The notes under the pieces are model-generated. The model was given only the letters and a program-made list of their open reading frames with translations, was not told the DNA's origin and did no database searches. Source: Phoenix dactylifera (Eukaryota > Streptophyta > Magnoliopsida > Arecales > Arecaceae). From it: 64,000 bases of DNA. The position numbers and the translations under genes were made by a program. Within the stretch, counting starts at the first letter, position 1, and each line of letters starts with the position of its first letter. Where the stretch lies: positions 25,863,146 to 25,927,145 of the forward strand of contig NC_052399.1 in assembly GCF_009389715.1 (NCBI RefSeq), written 5' to 3'. Shown piece by piece: positions 59,735 through 64,000 of this stretch.

Positions 59735-62700
59735 AAGATTAAGTGACTTAATCTTATTAGCTAAAAAGTTTGAAGGGAGATTGGTGAGATGGCATAAATG
59801 TGGGTTGAGATGACAGAAGATTATTCTTTAGGAGGGCTAGGATTGTCTAGAGTGGGAAGAGATTAGTTGAAGGGCTAAGATTCAATCCTTAAGTGTTTAA
59901 GGGTTATGATGAATTTAAGATGGCAAGATTCTATTGGCTAGAGAATATGAAGTGAGGATTGAAGATGTAGATGATAGATATTTGAGGAGGGTGTATTTGT
60001 GTGATTCTATTTTTTGTAAGGCTGGGATTAAAAGAAAGAAGAGAGGGCTAGCATTAAGGGAGAGATTTTGATCTAAGGGTGATGAGGGAAGCTAGATAGA
60101 GAAATTTGATTGGATCTTCTCCTATGCACATGTGTAGGCTCACTCTGAATGGGATAGAAAGCAACAACAAATAGATGGTTTGTTATGGTGAAGTATTTAT
60201 TAAAGTTGGAAGTTTTGTTTATTCTCTCCTTGATACTAACAATAATTATCAATCCAAAATGTTGTTGAGACATATTCAAAGTACATCAACCAACAAATAT
60301 TTATTATTTTAGGCTTAGTATAAATAATGGAGTCTTGTTTGGTAATGTGTACCTTGGATTGGTAATACATGTGTTTATACCTCATCTCAATAATCTAGCT
60401 TATGTTCCTAAGCAAGTGCCATGCATATTAAGTTCAATCGAATGAAAGCAGGTGAGAATCATGTAACTTTTGCTAAGTCTAGATAAAGTTCGGCTATGAA
60501 AATTATGGAAAGGAAAAAACCTAGGCAGAATGATAGAATATAGTCATAATTATGAGGATAAGCAAATCGAAAGATCAAGTCCTGACCATGAAAGATGGCC
60601 AATAGAAGACCGAGACGATCACACCGATCCTAGATTTCTAAGAATAGAGGATTATATTGTAGGTTGAATAAGAGAGATAGCCAACATATGCTATGTAAGG
60701 ATAAGTTAAACACTGATATAGCATTACTATTGGTCTAGTAGTTACAGAATGATCGTGCTTGTATGCATACATGGTAAGAAGATAGTTGGTAGAAATTACT
60801 AGAATATGGAAAGCAACTGTTGGAGTAGACAATTATTATATTTGAGAGTAGCTCTTATGTATTAGTATAATAAGTATAATTATACTGTATAAAATTTTTT
60901 TTGACAATAAGTCCAATCAATTTATTTTATCTTTATCTTTAGCTTAGTCTTTTATTCTAGGCATAACCTAGATTATCTATTGTAGCTCAATGCAACACCC
61001 TTGCCTTGCACCCCTATTCATTTCTATCTCTTTTGAACGATGGTATGACAGTGATAAAAGTTTTTGAAAATCAATGTATGTAGATTTGTTCTATACTATC
61101 CTCCTTTCGACCTATATCTTTTCGATTAGGCCAATGGTGGTGCACTCATCCTGACCTTGCCAAGGCTAGCTTGATGATCCATCCTCTGCCTTGAAAAATT
61201 GAATTTTCTAGGGATCAAAATCTCGGAACTAGATGGAAAGGGTGGCGACATGGTAGCACACTTCCAAGAAAAAAATCATATAATAGTGGTAACATCTTGA
61301 ATATGTAGAAACCATTATACTACAACGATTGTATATTTTAGGCTGGTATAAAATTTGTAAATTGTTGCAAATACGAATATGCTCCATTTGCTTTTGATTA
61401 TAGAACTATCCTTTTTCTTGTGCACCATTCTTTTATCTTACAGAATAAACTTACTCTCAAAGAGTTAATCTTGGATCATATGTATACATGGACTGAGGTT
61501 GCTTTCAGTATTTTATACATTTCTCTGTAGCACCATTGGCTATTTTTGGATGATTTTAATTGTTGGTGATACAAATGTCAAAAAAATTATAAAATTTAAA
61601 CAAGAATACTAGGCTATTTGGAGAGGCCACAATTTGAATTTGAGTTCAATTTGAGCTTATTTGCTATAATTCTAGAAATAGCTAGATTAATTGACATCAT
61701 GAAGAGGTGATATTGGAGGTCAAATAGAGAAAAATTGGCTTGGGTTAGTGAACTAACCTAAATGAACTGAATTAGACAAACCAATTCAAGTGAAATTAGC
61801 AGAGTTAGCGAAATTGTGCTTAATTGAACCCAAAATTGATCAATTGGGATTGGTATTATGTTGGAGAGCAGATGAATTGTGTTTAGAATGAAGCATAATA
61901 AGAGAATTAAATTGGAAGATGGTGATGTGCATCCCAGTTAGGGGAAACCACTCTATTGATGCAGTTGAGTGCAATTTGGTTCGATCAAGTATGCAATTGA
62001 TTAAATAAAGGCAAGGTATTTACCAATTTGAAGCTAAATTGAAGGGGAGAAAGGTAAGTTAGTGAGATGAAGATTCATTGAAATCAAGAAATTTTGTTCA
62101 AATTCCTTCTCACTAGTTTTTGAGCCTAAAAGTTTTAAAAGAAATGTTCGGTGGTATCTATGATAAAAACATTTTAATCTATAAAATCGACAACTTCAAC
62201 TCACAAAAAAATCATCGTGATATTTCAAACTTCCATAAATGCACTCTAAAATAGTTTGCAAATATTTAGTATGTACTTGTTGTCCACATAAATATTTTTT
62301 TATAAGTAATTTTGATGCCAAGCATATGAAAGAAAAGATCGTTATCTTATTATGGCTTTTAGCAATTGGATCCTAGGAGAGGTAGACCGGGGACAAATTT
62401 ATAGCCCTAGCTTTTTTTTTTTTCTATACACTAAATTATAGCCCTTTATGTTAAAAATATTTATGACAATATAATCCGGTTGACAAATCATGAAATCTTT
62501 GCAAATAACCAATTGATTTGCCCTGTCATTTTCCCTTTCCTTAAAATTTCCTTATAAATTTATTTAAAAAAGAGTATTCAAATATAACAAAATCAAATGA
62601 GTAATACTGCGGGGAGTTGCTTATAGGATTTCTATGAACCATGTACCAAACGTCAAAGCGTCTCCAAGTCAAATCCCAAGCGTCAAAATAGCTTTCTTAT
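59735..62700. other. Intergenic, nothing recognised
   Basis: A 3-kb AT-rich stretch without supported genes or clear repeats. The short open frames on both strands have no domain similarity. Confidence 0.5.
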
Positions 62701-62917
62701 CATGAAAGGTAAGTATATTGACATGCATATCCTGCCCCTTTTTTAATTCATTGAATGGTGATACAGTAGAAGGTATGAGATATATAAGGCAAAAGGAACG
62801 TCGAAATAATTACCAGAATAGGACACGCTCGCTGCGGCCTTGCCACCTTCCTTTCCTTAAACCCCTCCCCTCCGAATTCCCGAAGGTCTCCTCGGCTCTG
62901 TCCGTCGATCGCATTCG

Positions 62918-62926
62918 AAACCCTAA
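62918..62926 (+). promoter_or_regulatory. Telo-box motif in the TMK 5' leader
   Basis: AAACCCTAA lies about 60 bases before the start codon in a CT-rich leader. Telo-boxes are common near the 5' ends of actively expressed plant genes. Function here is inferred from motif and position. Confidence 0.4.
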
Positions 62927-62985
62927 ATTCCCCTCCCCTCCCAAATCCATCTCCGTTCCCGTCACCTCCCTTCCTCCTTCCTACG

Positions 62986-64000
62986 ATGGAGGTGCAGCCT
63001 CACTTTCTCCGCCGCCACCAGCACCACAACCACCCCTCCGTTCTAATCGTTCTCATCGCCGCCGTCCTCCTCTCCGCCGGCCGCTTGGCGGCGGCCCAAA
63101 CCGACGCCGGCGACGCGGCCACAATGCGGACCCTCGCCAAGGCTCTTGATCCGTCCGGAAAGCTCAACTGGTCGGCCTCCTCCGACCCCTGCACCAGCTG
63201 GGGCGGCGTCCGCTGCACCAGCGGCCGCGTCACCGGCGTCCTAGTCAGCAACAGTGGCATCTCCGGCTCCCTCCCGCCGGACGTCCGCAACCTCTCCGCC
63301 CTCACCCGCCTCGAGCTCATGATCAACAAACTGTCCGGTCCTCTCCCCTCGCTCGCCGGCCTCGGCGCTCTTACCACCCTCTTCCTGGCCAACAATAGCT
63401 TCTCCTCCATCCCGGAAGACTTCTTCTCCGGCCTCAACTCCCTCACCAACGTCTACCTCGACACCAACCCCCTCGCCTCCTGGACGATCCCATCATCACT
63501 CCGCACCGCCTCCGGCCTTGTCAACTTCTCCGCCAACGGCGTCAACCTCACCGGCACCATACCGGACTTCCTCGGCACCGGCTTCCCGAGTTTTTACCAC
63601 CTGGCCCTCGCCGGCAATAACCTCACAGGCCCGATTCCGTCGAGCTTCGGCGCCTCCCCGCTCAACTCCCTGTGGCTCAACAACCAGAAGGGAAGCGGCC
63701 TCTCGGGCCGCATCGATGTCATCCAGAACATGACAAATCTCAAGCTGCTCTATCTTATGTCCAATTCCTTCTCCGGCCCGATTCCCGATCTCTCCCGCCT
63801 CGAAAACCTCTATGATTTGGATCTCCGGGACAACCAGCTCACCGGCCCCGTGCCGAGCTCGCTGACTTCGCTCAAATCTCTTAAGAGAGTCGTCTTGACC
63901 AATAATCTTCTTCAAGGGCAGGTGCCTGTCTTCCCCAATACGGTGGAGGTGGAACTGGATGCAGATACTGAGAGATTCTGCCTCACGAACGGCACCGCCT
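62986..64000 (+). CDS. TMK: TMK-type leucine-rich-repeat receptor-like kinase (5' part)
   Basis: The open frame runs from ATG at 62986 past the window edge (338 full codons seen). The N-terminus has basic/His residues and then a hydrophobic signal segment (SVLIVLIAAVLLSAGRLAAA, residues 18-37). Residues from 38 form the LRR N-cap with paired cysteines in SDPCTSWGGVRC. Leucine-rich repeats follow, such as LTRLELMINKLSGPLPSLAG and LYDLDLRDNQLTGPVPSSL. ERFCLTNGT near the edge matches the start of the island between the two LRR blocks in the TMK family. TMKs are plasma-membrane receptor kinases linked to auxin signalling; the transmembrane and kinase domains would lie outside the window. The sequence is very GC-rich, as in many monocot 5' coding ends. 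The start is the first in-frame ATG after a CT-rich leader. Confidence 0.9.
   Translation, partial: MEVQPHFLRRHQHHNHPSVLIVLIAAVLLSAGRLAAAQTDAGDAATMRTLAKALDPSGKLNWSASSDPCTSWGGVRCTSGRVTGVLVSNSGISGSLPPDVRNLSALTRLELMINKLSGPLPSLAGLGALTTLFLANNSFSSIPEDFFSGLNSLTNVYLDTNPLASWTIPSSLRTASGLVNFSANGVNLTGTIPDFLGTGFPSFYHLALAGNNLTGPIPSSFGASPLNSLWLNNQKGSGLSGRIDVIQNMTNLKLLYLMSNSFSGPIPDLSRLENLYDLDLRDNQLTGPVPSSLTSLKSLKRVVLTNNLLQGQVPVFPNTVEVELDADTERFCLTNGTA

Noticed and set aside
1..64000. CRISPR arrays, operons, prophage or bacterial-type systems
   Set aside because: The window has spliced plant genes and plant transposons. No regularly spaced direct repeats with unique spacers and no polycistronic layout were seen.

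Overview
This is nuclear DNA of a flowering plant. It holds four widely spaced, intron-containing protein genes separated by AT-rich, transposon-filled sequence. The cytokinin-receptor architecture, the very GC-rich 5' end of the receptor-kinase gene, and a dispersed repeat built on CCGGTACCGG and GGTACC suggest a monocot, possibly a palm. The species assignment is inference; no ribosomal, organellar or other diagnostic locus is present.

Layout from left to right. (1) 1-2560 is a decayed Ty3/gypsy pol remnant in + orientation, entering from outside the window and split by a LINE fragment with a readable target-site duplication. (2) 3328-12999 (+) is the glutamine-amidotransferase (beta) subunit of anthranilate synthase: 8 exons, 290 codons, plastid transit peptide. 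(3) 13737-15545 is a probable solo LTR with an internal 36-bp tandem repeat, set in a locally duplicated flank. (4) 17377-20232 (-) is a xyloglucan endotransglucosylase/hydrolase: 4 exons, 337 codons. (5) 20500-28573 is mostly featureless, apart from a LINE 3' end and a few repeats. (6) 28574-33164 (-) is an internally deleted Ty3/gypsy retrotransposon. (7) 33165-38322 is microsatellite-bearing intergenic DNA. (8) 38323-54166 (-) is a cytokinin-receptor hybrid histidine kinase of the CRE1/AHK4 type: 11 exons, 975 codons. Its large introns carry a miniature LTR element with a perfect 5-bp TSD, a TIR element, a non-autonomous LTR element with an Au-like SINE inside one LTR, and a foldback element with a strong central hairpin. 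(9) 55790-56215 is an ARM-repeat pseudogene fragment followed by a long-TIR MITE. (10) 57953-59734 is another small LTR-flanked element. (11) 62986 to the right edge (+) is the 5' part of a TMK-type leucine-rich-repeat receptor kinase.

For the three complete genes I assembled exons by joining GT-AG introns. The reading frame stays open across every junction, which strongly supports the models. The genes do not form an operon or an obvious cluster. They are independent housekeeping, cell-wall and signalling loci: tryptophan/auxin-precursor synthesis, wall remodelling, cytokinin perception, and TMK-type (auxin-linked) signalling. I found no new enzymatic or defence system. The most unusual material is the nested, small, non-autonomous transposons inside the cytokinin-receptor introns.
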